DNA of 64,000 nt. Source: CAIYRG01 sp964494505. GTDB lineage: Bacteria; Pseudomonadota; Alphaproteobacteria; Micropepsales; Micropepsaceae. The stretch covers positions 1-64,000 of the forward strand of contig CAZBRO010000027.1 in the NCBI GenBank assembly GCA_964494505.1, read 5' to 3'. The notes beneath the pieces are model-generated. The model was given only the letters and a program-made list of their open reading frames with translations, was not told where the DNA came from and searched no databases. The translations under genes were made by a program, and so were the position numbers. Numbering within the stretch: position 1 is the stretch's first letter; each line of letters begins with the position of its first letter. Positions 53,854-62,531 of this stretch are shown here, one piece after another.

Positions 53854-54462
53854 CTATCGCGCGGGTGCAGCCAATGGTGCGCCGCCGCGTCCTCCCGGAC
53901 CCAGCAGGTTGGGCAGCAATGGCGGCTGCGGCCCCATCACCGCGCTCATCGCTTTCCAGGCGCAAATCTCGTCGCTCCATTCCGGAGGCATAAAGGGCGA
54001 CCCGCCGACTCCGATGGCGCCAATGAACTGGTTGCCATTGACGATAATCGGCAATCCGCCGCCGATGGGCACCACACCGAATTGGGTAAGTTGCTGCGCC
54101 TCCGAGGCGCGCCCCTGAAGCCTGGCATTCTGCGCAGCCTTGCTCGGCTGGCGCGTGGCAAGAGCGACTTTTGCTTTCGCAATGGCGCCTTCCACCGCAC
54201 CCTTGCCCTGTCCATTCATGCGGTAGAAATAGACCAGTTCGCCAAACTGGTCATAGATCACGATCGATAGTTTGACGCCTTGCTTGACCGCCAGATCGAC
54301 ACAGCCTTTGCCGATTTTTTCCGCCGTATCGATGTCGATGGCGTTTTGCTCGAGAAGCTGCTTGGCGGCATCGCCGCGAATAACGAAATCGCCGTCGGCG
54401 GCGTGCGCCGTACCGGCCAGGATGGCGGCTGCCGCGCCGAACGCAGTAAGTCTGCGGTTCAT
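53854..54462 (-). CDS. Exported GlcG/HbpS-type protein
   Basis: This 202-residue protein has a signal peptide (cleaved after AHA, about residue 21) and a GlcG/HbpS domain: GVKLSIVIYDQFGELVYFYRMNG, then GVVPIGGGLPIIVNGNQFIG and AIGVGGS. Members bind haem or cobalamin-like cofactors or small ligands. A Pro/Gly-rich C-terminal tail follows. ATG 54462 has GAGGGGAA upstream and gives a proper signal peptide. Confidence 0.85.
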   Translation of the reverse strand: MNRRLTAFGAAAAILAGTAHAADGDFVIRGDAAKQLLEQNAIDIDTAEKIGKGCVDLAVKQGVKLSIVIYDQFGELVYFYRMNGQGKGAVEGAIAKAKVALATRQPSKAAQNARLQGRASEAQQLTQFGVVPIGGGLPIIVNGNQFIGAIGVGGSPFMPPEWSDEICAWKAMSAVMGPQPPLLPNLLGPGGRGGAPLAAPAR

Positions 54463-54487
54463 GTTTCCCCTCACAACATCAAGACCG

Positions 54488-55255
54488 TTAAGGATCGTGA
54501 ACTTCGAGCGCCTCGATGCGCTTGCGCACCGCATCGGCCGCCGGGCCGTCCGGCGCACGCACCAGCACCTGCACGAAATCGGCCCGCGCCCCGTTCTTGT
54601 CGCCGGCCTCCATTTTCATGCTGCCGCGCTCGACCAACGCGTCGGGAAAGGTTGGATCGATCGACAATGCGGCATTGATATCGGACCTGTACCCCGTCTT
54701 GTTGCCTTGCGCCTGGCGAGCGCTCGCGCGCAGCACGTAAATCTCCGGTTTCCGCTTTTCGTAATTGAGCGCGAGATTGAGGTCCATTTCCGCGTTCGCC
54801 CAATCCTGACGCGCGGCCCGGGCGCGTGCCCGGTCGGTCAACAGCTCCGCGTCGCGGGGAGTCAATTTCAGCGCGGCGGTGAAGGCTGCTTCGGCATTTT
54901 CGATCTGGCTCGCGAGCAGCCAGGCATTGCCGGATTGGCTGAGCAGTGCCGCACGCTCTGCCGGCGTTCCGGAATCCCGCTGAGCGAGCGCATTCAGGCG
55001 CGAAGCCGCCTCACCCGGCTCGTCCAGCGCGATCAGCGCCAGGGCTGCGCAATGTTCGGCCGCGATGCCGCCGCCATGGTCGCGCCAGATCAGCGCTTTT
55101 TCGAACGCGTCGTCGGCCTTCACGTTCACCGCGGCAACGCAGTCCTGATAGGGGTCGGCGCCGCCGAAGGGGCTGTCATTATCGGCGGCCCACGCGATCG
55201 CCGCGCCCGCGAAAAAGGCAACCGGCAGAGACAGGATGCGGAGGCGTTTCCACAT
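54488..55255 (-). CDS. Exported tetratricopeptide-repeat protein
   Basis: This 255-residue protein has a signal peptide (MWKRLRILSLPVAFFAGAAI, cleavage near AWA) and about five TPR-like helical pairs, for example NAEAAFTAALKLTPRDAELL and TGYRSDINAALSIDPTFP. TPR proteins are scaffolds for protein-protein contacts, so this probably acts in the periplasm. It is followed on the same strand by the GlcG-like gene. Confidence 0.8.
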   Translation of the reverse strand: MWKRLRILSLPVAFFAGAAIAWAADNDSPFGGADPYQDCVAAVNVKADDAFEKALIWRDHGGGIAAEHCAALALIALDEPGEAASRLNALAQRDSGTPAERAALLSQSGNAWLLASQIENAEAAFTAALKLTPRDAELLTDRARARAARQDWANAEMDLNLALNYEKRKPEIYVLRASARQAQGNKTGYRSDINAALSIDPTFPDALVERGSMKMEAGDKNGARADFVQVLVRAPDGPAADAVRKRIEALEVHDP

Positions 55256-55293
55256 GGCCTTAGATGAGCCGGACACCGGCCCGAAAGCAAGTC

Positions 55294-56023
55294 TCACCCG
55301 TCTAATTCCGCCATGAGCCCATCCAACGCGTGCTCGATCCGCTTCAGGTTGGCAGGGGTGGAAAGCCGGTGATCGCCATCCTTGATGAGCGTGATGACGG
55401 GACTGCCCCGCAACTGGTCCAAGAGGTCCAAAACGTGCTGCAAGGGTACGTCCGGGTCGGCCATGCCGTGGACGATGCTGACCGGGCAATCGAGCGCAAT
55501 CGGCCCATCGAGAATGAGGTTCCGCCGGCCATCCTCGATCAGCGCCCGCGTGATCGGATAGGGCTCGCCATAGGCGGACGGCCTCAGCCACTCGCCTTTT
55601 TCCATGACCTCGCGGCGCATCGACTCGCTCATGCGCGCCCAGATCAGTTTTTCGGTGAAATCCGGCGCCGGTGCGATCAGCAGGAGCCCGGCCACCTTCT
55701 CCGGCCTCCTAAGGGCCGTGAGCAGGGCGATCCAGGCCCCCATGCTGGAGCCCACCAGAACCTGCGGTCCCTCGCACAGCCGGTCCAGCACCGCCACAGC
55801 GGCTGATGGTCCCCTCCCGGAAAGCCCCCGACGAATGCCCGTGGCCGAAATAATCGAACCGCAGATAGGCCCGCCCCCTCCGCGCCGCCCAGGCGTCGAT
55901 AGCGCCTGCCTTGGTGCCGGCCATGTCGGCCTTGAAACCGCCAAGCCAGACCGCTCCGGGGAGCTTCCCGTCTCGCCGCAAATAGGCGATGGTCTGGCCA
56001 TCTTCGCGAGCCAATTTTTCCAC
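55294..56023 (-). pseudogene. Frameshifted alpha/beta hydrolase
   Basis: The N-terminal third (VEKLAREDGQTIAYLRRDG to FDYFGHGHSSGAFREGTIS, read from GTG 56023 or TTG 56026) and the remainder (AVAVLDRLCEGPQVLVGSSMGAWIALL, with the nucleophile Ser in GSSMGAW) are in different frames. They meet near 55800-55815. The second part continues to DHRLSTPANLKRIEH with the catalytic His. The expected spacer of several residues between the two parts is missing, so a small deletion rather than one inserted base is likely. Sequencing error is the alternative. The intact protein would be a serine hydrolase of about 245 residues. Confidence 0.75.
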
Positions 56024-56025
56024 CA

Positions 56026-57270
56026 ATGAAATTTCCCTGGTCCAGAAAATCACGCAACCCTAAGCAGGCGCCCGGCCCGGCGCCAGCGAAGCCGCCTGCA
56101 ATCCTGCAGATCGTGCCGTCGCTCAATGCCGGCGGCGCCGAGCGTACCACCGCCGACATCGCCGAGGCGCTGATCGAGCACGGGGTGCGCGCGCTGGTGA
56201 TCACCGCGGGCGGCCGTCTCCAAGGAGAGATCGCCAGCTATGGCGGCGAGGTCATCAATATGGACGTCGCCACCAAGCTGCCCCACAGGATCGTCTCCAA
56301 CGCTTCTGCCATTGCCGACATCATCCGGGACGAGAACGTGGTTCTGGTGCATGCCCGTTCGCGGGCGCCGGCCTGGAGCGCGCGGATGGCCGCACAGCGC
56401 ACCGGCATTCCGCTGGTGACGACCTATCACGGCATCTACAACGCCAGGCTGCCGTTCAAGCGCTGGTACAATTCGATCATGGCGCGCGGCGATGCGGTGA
56501 TCGCCAATTCCGAATGGACGGCGCGGCATATCCTGGCGACCTATCGCTTCAAGCCCAAGCACCTGACCATCATTCCGCGCGGGATAGACCTTCGCGTCTT
56601 CAGTCCGGAGGCCGTCGAACCCGCGCGCGTTGCGGCCATGCGCAAATGGTGGCTGGCGAAGCCCTCCGACCGGATTGTGCTGTTGCCCGGCCGGCTTACC
56701 AGGTGGAAGGGGCAACTCGTCTTCCTGCAGGCGCTTGGCCGCCTGAAAGCCGAGAGCCGGCTTGCGGACGTCAGAGCCGTGATCGCCGGCGATGCACAAG
56801 GCCGCGAGGCCTATGTCCGCGAAATCATGAACGCCATCGAGGATGCCGGCCTCTCGGACATCGTGACGGTCGCTACCCATTTGACGGACATGCCTGCGGC
56901 CTATCTCGCGGCCGATATCGTGGTTTCCGCCTCCACCGATCCGGAGGCCTTCGGGCGCGTGGCGCCGGAAGCCTCGGCCATGGGGCGTGCGGTGATCGCC
57001 ACCGACCATGGCGGCGCACGCGAGACGGTGCGCCACGGCGAAACGGGCCTGCTGGTCAAGCCGGGCAGCGACCGGGCGCTCGCCGAGGCCCTCGACGACC
57101 TGCTCAGCCGCTCGCCCGCAGAACGCGCCCATATGGGGGCCAACGGCCGGGCCTTCATCGCCGCCAATTTCACGCTCGACCGTATGTGCGACGACACACT
57201 CGCCCTCTACAGCACGCTGATCGAGGAACGCACCGCGCGCGGCGCCGGTCACACCGGCCGGGGGCCTTAG
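56026..57270 (+). CDS. Glycosyltransferase family 4 protein
   Basis: This 414-residue GT-B glycosyltransferase has ILQIVPSLNAGGAERTTADIA in the N-terminal domain and VVSASTDPEAFGRVAPEASAMG with the donor-binding Glu residues in the C-terminal domain. It transfers an activated sugar, probably in LPS or capsule synthesis at the inner membrane. ATG 56026 lies three bases from the divergent hydrolase start; a Pro/Ala-rich stretch precedes the first strand. Confidence 0.92.
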   Translation: MKFPWSRKSRNPKQAPGPAPAKPPAILQIVPSLNAGGAERTTADIAEALIEHGVRALVITAGGRLQGEIASYGGEVINMDVATKLPHRIVSNASAIADIIRDENVVLVHARSRAPAWSARMAAQRTGIPLVTTYHGIYNARLPFKRWYNSIMARGDAVIANSEWTARHILATYRFKPKHLTIIPRGIDLRVFSPEAVEPARVAAMRKWWLAKPSDRIVLLPGRLTRWKGQLVFLQALGRLKAESRLADVRAVIAGDAQGREAYVREIMNAIEDAGLSDIVTVATHLTDMPAAYLAADIVVSASTDPEAFGRVAPEASAMGRAVIATDHGGARETVRHGETGLLVKPGSDRALAEALDDLLSRSPAERAHMGANGRAFIAANFTLDRMCDDTLALYSTLIEERTARGAGHTGRGP

Positions 57271-57464
57271 ACCTCCTTGCCCCTTCGAGCGACCAAGAGC
57301 ATCGGCAGGAGAGCAATTCCGAACAGAACTCCCAACACCCCGATAGCTCCCGCCTCGGTATGCAGGAATGTCGCGATTTCGGCCCTTAGAGCAGGTGAGA
57401 GCAAGACCGCGAGCGGAAGGAGGCGCCACAGATTGCGAGCCAGATTCACAAGCAAGGGACGCAC
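57267..57464 (-). CDS. Small membrane protein
   Basis: This 65-residue protein starts at GTG and has two hydrophobic segments (LWRLLPLAVLLSPAL and AIGVLGVLFGIALLPMLLVA) ending in basic residues. AAAGGAA lies about ten bases upstream. No family recognised. Its stop overlaps the convergent glycosyltransferase stop. Confidence 0.5.
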   Translation of the reverse strand: MRPLLVNLARNLWRLLPLAVLLSPALRAEIATFLHTEAGAIGVLGVLFGIALLPMLLVARRGKEV

Positions 57465-57542
57465 CTCAAGGGTTCCTTTCGCATCTTAAACCACCGGCCT
57501 TACCAGACGCAAAAGGGCCAGTAATTTCAGGCTGAGGCCGTA

Positions 57543-57603
57543 CCTCCCCTTGAGGGAGGGTCGAATTGCGGTTAGGCAATTCGCAGGAGGGGACATTCCC
57601 CTC
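57543..57603. repeat. Dispersed palindromic repeat upstream of thrS
   Basis: The arms CCTCCCC-TTG-AGGGAGG (57543-57560) and CGAATTGC..GCAATTCG (57562-57583) mark this copy. At its right end GAGGGG-ACATT-CCCCTC (57587-57603) forms a perfect six-pair hairpin only seven bases before the thrS ATG. Confidence 0.7.
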
Positions 57604-57610
57604 GACCTCA

Positions 57611-59569
57611 ATGGAGACACCCGTGTCCGCGCCCGCGTCATCGAACCCCGTGAACATCACCCTGCCCGACGGCAAGGTGCTGAATTTCACGGAAGGCGTG
57701 ACCGGTGCCGACATCGCCGCCAGAATCGGGCCGGGACTCGCCAAGGCCGCGCTCGTTATCGAGGTGGACGGCAAGGAATGGGACCTGTTCCGCCCGATTC
57801 GGCACGACGCCCATGTCCGCATCATCACCCGGAAAGACCCCGAGGCGCTGGAGCTGATCCGGCACGATGCCGCCCATGTGCTCGCGATGGCGGTGCAGGA
57901 ACTCTTCCCCGGCACGCAGGTGACCATCGGCCCGGCGATCGAGGACGGCTTCTATTACGATTTCGCGCGGGACGAACCGTTCCATCCCGACGATCTGCCC
58001 AAGATCGAAGCGAAGATGCGCGAGATCGTGGCCCGCGATCTCCCGACCCGGCGCACCGTGTGGCCGCGCGACGAAGCCATCCGGCATTTCGAGGAGATCG
58101 GCGAGACCTACAAAGCCGAGCTGATCCGCGACCTTCCACCCGGCGATGAGATCACCGTCTATTACCATGGCGATTGGCACGACCTCTGCCGGGGCCCGCA
58201 TTTCGCCTCCACCGGCAAGATCGGCCAGGGCTTCAAGCTGACCAAGATCGCGGGCGCCTATTGGCGGGGCGATCATCGCAACGCCCAGCTTCAGCGCATC
58301 TACGGCACCGCCTGGCGCGACGAGAAGGAACTCGAAGCCTATCTCAAGCGGCTGGAGGAAGCGGAAAAACGCGACCATCGCCGGCTGGGCAAGGAGATGG
58401 ACCTCTTCCACATGCAGGAAGAGGCGGTGGGCCAGGTGTTCTGGCACCCCAAGGGCTACACCCTCTATCACGCGCTGGAAGACTATATCCGCCGCAAGCT
58501 TGGGCTCGCCGGCTATCAGGAGGTCAAAACCCCGCAGCTCATCGACCGCAAGCTCTGGGAGCTCTCCGGCCACTGGGCGAATTATCGCGAGCACATGTTC
58601 GTGGCCGAGGTGGAGGACGAGAAGAAGACCCTCGCCGTCAAGCCGATGAACTGCCCCGGCCATGTGCAGATCTTCAAGCAAGGCACCAAATCCTATCGCG
58701 AGCTTCCCTTGCGCCTGGCCGAGTTCGGCTCCTGCCACCGCTACGAGCCATCGGGCGCGCTGCACGGCATCATGCGCGTGCGCGCCTTCACCCAGGACGA
58801 TGCGCACATTTTCTGCACCCATGAGCAGATCACCGACGAGACCGCCGCCTTCTGCGGGCTTCTGATGACCATCTATCGCGACCTCGGCTTCGAGGACGTG
58901 CGGGTAAAGCTCGCCACCCGTCCCGACAACCGCATCGGCAGCGACGCAGTGTGGGACCAGGCCGAGACCGCATTGAAGGACGCCACCGAACGCGCCGGTC
59001 TTGCCTACGCGCTCAATCCCGGCGAGGGCGCCTTTTACGGCCCGAAGCTCGAATTCGTGCTTCGCGATTCCATCGGCCGCGACTGGCAATGCGGCACGCT
59101 GCAGGTCGATTTCAACACCGCAGACCGGTTGGGCGCTTCCTACATCGCCGAGGACGGCGGCAAGCACGCCCCGGTGATGCTGCATCGCGCGATCCTGGGT
59201 TCCATGGAGCGCTTCATCGGCGTCTTGATCGAGCATTACGCGGGAAAATTCCCGCTCTGGCTCGCGCCCGTCCAGGCCGTGATCGCCACCGTCGTCTCCG
59301 ACGCCGATTCTTACGCGGAGGACGCCGCGGCCGAACTCCGGCGCGCTGGAATCCGGGCCGAGACCGACCTGCGCAACGAAAAGATCAACTACAAGGTCCG
59401 CGAGCATTCGCTTGCTAAAGTGCCGTATTTGCTGGTCGCAGGCCGCCGGGAGGCCGAGAACCGGACCTTGACCGTCCGGCGACTCGGCTCGGACGCGCAA
59501 GAAAACCTTGCGTTAAGCGCCGTCGTTCATATGCTTAAGGCGGACGCGGTGCCGCCGGACCTGAAATGA
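57611..59569 (+). CDS. thrS: Threonine-tRNA ligase
   Basis: This 652-residue class II synthetase charges tRNA-Thr. It has an N-terminal TGS domain (about 15-75), the HxxxH editing domain (HDAAH, 85-89), the catalytic core with the zinc-binding MNCPGH and later His residues, motif 2 ..RYEPSGALHGIMRVRAF.. split across RYEPSG and GIMRVRAFTQ, and a C-terminal anticodon-binding domain. ATG 57611 is chosen over TTG 57566, which lies inside a repeat. There is no good ribosome-binding site at normal spacing; a hairpin ends seven bases upstream. infC follows, a widely conserved order. Confidence 0.97.
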   Translation: METPVSAPASSNPVNITLPDGKVLNFTEGVTGADIAARIGPGLAKAALVIEVDGKEWDLFRPIRHDAHVRIITRKDPEALELIRHDAAHVLAMAVQELFPGTQVTIGPAIEDGFYYDFARDEPFHPDDLPKIEAKMREIVARDLPTRRTVWPRDEAIRHFEEIGETYKAELIRDLPPGDEITVYYHGDWHDLCRGPHFASTGKIGQGFKLTKIAGAYWRGDHRNAQLQRIYGTAWRDEKELEAYLKRLEEAEKRDHRRLGKEMDLFHMQEEAVGQVFWHPKGYTLYHALEDYIRRKLGLAGYQEVKTPQLIDRKLWELSGHWANYREHMFVAEVEDEKKTLAVKPMNCPGHVQIFKQGTKSYRELPLRLAEFGSCHRYEPSGALHGIMRVRAFTQDDAHIFCTHEQITDETAAFCGLLMTIYRDLGFEDVRVKLATRPDNRIGSDAVWDQAETALKDATERAGLAYALNPGEGAFYGPKLEFVLRDSIGRDWQCGTLQVDFNTADRLGASYIAEDGGKHAPVMLHRAILGSMERFIGVLIEHYAGKFPLWLAPVQAVIATVVSDADSYAEDAAAELRRAGIRAETDLRNEKINYKVREHSLAKVPYLLVAGRREAENRTLTVRRLGSDAQENLALSAVVHMLKADAVPPDLK

Positions 59570-59722
59570 GCCGGTGAAATTCGCTTCCGTGTCATGCGTA
59601 TCGGAACCAACCGGTCCCGCACGTGCCATCATGGAGGGACGCTCGCGCAAATCCCCTGGAAACCTGCCGCGATCTCCCTTCCTGCCGATGTGCACGAGCA
59701 GGCCTTTTAAAGGGAGAATGCC
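59570..59722 (+). promoter_or_regulatory. infC leader with ribosome-binding site and two-codon frame
   Basis: These 153 bases separate thrS from infC. AAAGGGAG at 59709-59716 is the ribosome-binding site. The only nearby ATG (59718-59720) opens a frame of ATG CCA TAA that overlaps the presumed non-standard infC start, so it cannot encode IF3. Confidence 0.55.
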
Positions 59723-60262
59723 ATAATCAGGAAACCTGCCCAGCAGACGCCGCCGTCCAAAGAGGGCCCGCGCGTCAATGAAGAGATTACCTCCCGCACC
59801 ATTCTTCTGATCGGTGCGGAAGGCGAGAAGATGGGGCCCATCGGACTCGATGAGGCCCTCGCCATGGCGGAAGAAAAAGGCTTCGATCTCGTCGAAGTCT
59901 CGCCCGGCGCAAAGCCGCCCGTCGTCAAGATGATGGACTACGGCAAATACAAATACGAACAGCAGAAGAAAGCCGCCGAAGCGCGCAAGAAGCAGAAGGT
60001 CATCGAGATCAAGGAGATCAAGATGCGCCCGACCATCGACGATCACGACTACGATACCAAGATGAAGGCGATGCGGCGCTTCTTCGACGAGGGCGACAAG
60101 GTCAAGGTGACATTGCGTTTCCGCGGCCGCGAGATGGCGCACCAGAACATCGGCATGGAACTGCTCACGCGGATCCAGAAGGAAACCGACACCTACGCCA
60201 AGATCGAGCAATATCCCAGACTCGAGGGCCGCCAGATGCAGATGGTGCTCGCCCCGCGCTGA
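59723..60262 (+). CDS. infC: Translation initiation factor IF-3
   Basis: IF3 binds the 30S subunit and enforces correct start-codon and initiator-tRNA selection. The conserved N-terminal VNEEITSRTILLIGAEGEK begins well upstream of the first in-frame ATG (59831). The frame is open to ATA at 59723 and ATC at 59726, six and nine bases after AAAGGGAG, and has no standard start. A start there gives 179 residues, the normal length, with the N-domain, lysine-rich linker and C-domain to MVLAPR. Rare start codons on infC are a known autoregulatory device. Confidence 0.93.
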   Translation: MIRKPAQQTPPSKEGPRVNEEITSRTILLIGAEGEKMGPIGLDEALAMAEEKGFDLVEVSPGAKPPVVKMMDYGKYKYEQQKKAAEARKKQKVIEIKEIKMRPTIDDHDYDTKMKAMRRFFDEGDKVKVTLRFRGREMAHQNIGMELLTRIQKETDTYAKIEQYPRLEGRQMQMVLAPR

Positions 60263-60299
60263 GAGCGCAGATTCGGCCGTTTCCGTTCGCCTCTTTCCT

Positions 60300-60760
60300 C
60301 CTCCGTATTGACGGGGGAGGTGCCGAGCGCGCTTTCGCGAGAGACGGAAAGCTCACCCCCATACGATCCTCCCCCGTTTACGGGGGAGGTGCCGAGCGCA
60401 ATTCGCGCGAGGCGGAGGGGGCGCGGATCAATTGAGTGGCGGAGCCGCAGACAGATGATCCTCGCCCGTTTGCGGGGGAGGTGCCGAGCGCAATTTCGCG
60501 CGAGGCAGAGGGGGCGCGGATCAATTGAGTGGCGGAGCCGCAGACAGATGATCCTCCCCCGTTTTACGGGGGAGGGGGACCGCCGGAGGCGGTGGAGGGG
60601 GCCACCCCCTCGTGAAAGCACATCCCCGCCAATGTGATGCCCCCTCCGTCGCTAACGCGACACCTCCCCCGCTTCGCAGGGGAGGACCCATCTGAACCTC
60701 CCCCGCTTCGCAGGGGGAGGACCCGGCAGGAACCGCCGCATGACGCAAAAGTAACCCGCA
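60300..60760. repeat. Array of dispersed-repeat copies with near-identical tandem units
   Basis: Much of the 558-base gene-free stretch (60263-60820) is made of the palindromic repeat family. Units beginning GATCCTC at 60365, 60457 and 60550 are 92-93 bases apart; the first two are nearly identical along their whole length (CCGAGCGCAA, GCGCGGATCAATTGAGTGGC, GGAGCCGCAGACAGAT). Flanking copies include hairpins such as CCTCCCCC-GCTTCGCA-GGGGGAGG (60697-60720). No gene is present. Confidence 0.8.
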
Positions 60761-60820
60761 GACGAGCGCAGCGAACCGTCCCTCGTGGATATAGTTCGGC
60801 GGCTTGGGGTGGGGGGCTTG

Positions 60821-61303
60821 ATGAATCCTGTCGTGACCTTGGCTCTCTTCGGGGCTGTCATCGGCGGCGTGATCGGCACAATTATCGCCGTCATCCGCGC
60901 GCGATCTTATCCGGCGAACGATAAGCGCCGCTGGGGACCGGCGATCCTTGGCGGAATCGTCGTCTATTGGGCCGTTCTGCTTTCATCGCTGGGCGTCAGC
61001 GCGTGGCTTCACGCTCCTACCCGGTACAGTACGGCGGTCAATTACACACTTGGCGGCTTCTATATCGGTTTGGCCACCTATACCGCATGTCTTCTGAGCA
61101 TCGCCGTGGCCCCGCGCCTGAAGTGGCGGCAGACAAGTTACAGGGCCGCAATCGTCGCCTTTAGTTGGGTGCTGTTTTTCAGCCGTAACGACCGCAACTT
61201 TCTCGGCGAAATGCTGGGCACGGTTATTGGGGCAGCCGCAGCGTGGCCGACGGCCTACCGGTTGTTCGGGCAAGCGAACGCCAAACCTCAAATTGCCAAT
61301 TGA
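60821..61303 (+). CDS. Multi-pass membrane protein of unknown function
   Basis: This protein of about 160 residues has four to five hydrophobic segments (LALFGAVIGGVIGTIIAVI, ILGGIVVYWAVLLSSLG and others) with short loops and ends in a polar tail. No family recognised. ATG 60821 is chosen; GTG 60785 is possible. It is the first of a rightward pair: the next ATG follows its stop by one base. Confidence 0.6.
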   Translation: MNPVVTLALFGAVIGGVIGTIIAVIRARSYPANDKRRWGPAILGGIVVYWAVLLSSLGVSAWLHAPTRYSTAVNYTLGGFYIGLATYTACLLSIAVAPRLKWRQTSYRAAIVAFSWVLFFSRNDRNFLGEMLGTVIGAAAAWPTAYRLFGQANAKPQIAN

Positions 61304-61304
61304 G

Positions 61305-62210
61305 ATGAACCGCTGGATCGTTCTGTCCGCCGCCCTCATCGCCGCGCAAGCAGCCGCACCCCATTCGGCCAGCGCGCAATCGGCGCGCGAAGATCCCCTC
61401 GTCGCCCGCATCCGCGCCTGCACCTTCACCCATCCCGTCCGCGCCATCGGTTCGCTGGCCGAGTTGCCTCAGCCGATTCGCGATGCACTCGGCGCTATTG
61501 CCGAAAAAGGCGAACCCTTCCAGTCCACGGATACGATCGGACCCGGTCCGCGTCTTCCGTTCCGGCGCTTCATAACGGCAGGGCAATGGGGTGAGTTGTA
61601 CTTCGTTTGGTACGAACAAGGCGGCATCGCTTACGCACCCTACATCACGCTTTATCGTCTGCGCGCCGCCGACAACGGTCTTGAGCGCCTAGCCTTGCGT
61701 CCGCAGTTCGGGGACTGCCAGGCCGTTGACGACCTCCTCGACGGCAAACCGCCGCCGCCGCCCCCTCCTCCGCCGCCGAACCCCGATCTGGTGTGCACTT
61801 TTTCCCACCCCGTGCGCAGCATCGATACGGCGAAGGACCTGCCGGACGCGATCAATGGCGACCTTCTGGCGCATTTCGCGCCGCAACGCCTTGGGGAGCG
61901 GGATGGGCCGATGACGGCGAACGACACGCGGGCCACCGGCTCTCCCTCGCGCACTTTCATCCGGGCAGGCCAAGCCGGCGATCTCTGGTTCGTCTGGTAC
62001 CGGCATTTCAAGGCGGCAAACGCGCCGGGCGGGACCGTCATCGAAAAGCAGATCGTGCTCTATCGTTTGCCGGACGCAAACGGGCGTGCCGTGCCGGTCG
62101 CAAAGGAGATGGACGTCACGGCGCGAGGAATGCCGGGGCTTTGCGCACACACCGATGACATGTTGGACGGGAAATTCAGGATGCCGCCCGATGTCGATAC
62201 GAACTGGTAG
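61305..62210 (+). CDS. Exported protein with a duplicated domain and polyproline linker
   Basis: This 301-residue protein has a signal peptide (cleaved after ASA, about 24) and two copies of one domain of about 125 residues, each beginning CTFxHPVRxI, containing FIxAGQxGxLxFVWY and LYRL, and ending DDxLDGK. Ten prolines in a row join them. Each copy has one Cys near each end, suggesting an internal disulfide per repeat. No known family recognised. It is presumably periplasmic or surface-exposed. Its ATG follows the preceding membrane protein stop by one base, so the two are coupled. Confidence 0.75.
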   Translation: MNRWIVLSAALIAAQAAAPHSASAQSAREDPLVARIRACTFTHPVRAIGSLAELPQPIRDALGAIAEKGEPFQSTDTIGPGPRLPFRRFITAGQWGELYFVWYEQGGIAYAPYITLYRLRAADNGLERLALRPQFGDCQAVDDLLDGKPPPPPPPPPPNPDLVCTFSHPVRSIDTAKDLPDAINGDLLAHFAPQRLGERDGPMTANDTRATGSPSRTFIRAGQAGDLWFVWYRHFKAANAPGGTVIEKQIVLYRLPDANGRAVPVAKEMDVTARGMPGLCAHTDDMLDGKFRMPPDVDTNW

Positions 62211-62231
62211 CCGCCTGCCCTCGCGCGTGCT

Positions 62232-62531
62232 TCACGGAAGCCTTCCGAAGCAGGCCGTGCCGTAAACACACAGTTTCACGAAGACGCCCAGGAGCCCCGC
62301 AAGAGCGATCGGCAAGCCGGCGAAAAACCATAATCCGCGCCAGCGGAAATGCGCCAGCGCATAAACGAACAGCCCAAGCCAGCCGATAGGCGGAAGCAGC
62401 GTTAGAACCCTCGGATAACCGACAACTCCACCCCAGAGCCAATACAGCGATGAAACCACCGCGATTGCCGAAACGAGAGTGGAAAAGACAACCGCTGTAA
62501 CGGCGGCGCCGGCGCGCTTCTGCGCAATCAT
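62232..62531 (-). CDS. Small membrane protein
   Basis: This 99-residue protein has three hydrophobic segments (AVTAVVFSTLVSAIAVVSSL, LLPPIGWLGLFVYALA and FFAGLPIALAGLLGVFVKLC). No family recognised. Its ATG overlaps the stop of the upstream exported protein gene (ATGA), so the pair is co-translated. Confidence 0.6.
   Translation of the reverse strand: MIAQKRAGAAVTAVVFSTLVSAIAVVSSLYWLWGGVVGYPRVLTLLPPIGWLGLFVYALAHFRWRGLWFFAGLPIALAGLLGVFVKLCVYGTACFGRLP

Noticed and set aside
55795..55830. Programmed ribosomal frameshift in the alpha/beta hydrolase
   Set aside because: There is no slippery heptamer or stimulating structure and residues appear to be missing at the junction, so a deletion or sequence error is more likely.
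57638..59500. Long minus-strand reading frame of 620 codons
   Set aside because: It is antisense to thrS, whose own motifs are all intact; the antisense product shows no family features.
60365..60642. Regular repeats resembling a CRISPR array
   Set aside because: Units are directly adjacent 92-93 base copies without unique spacers, the sequence belongs to a dispersed palindromic family, and no cas gene is present.
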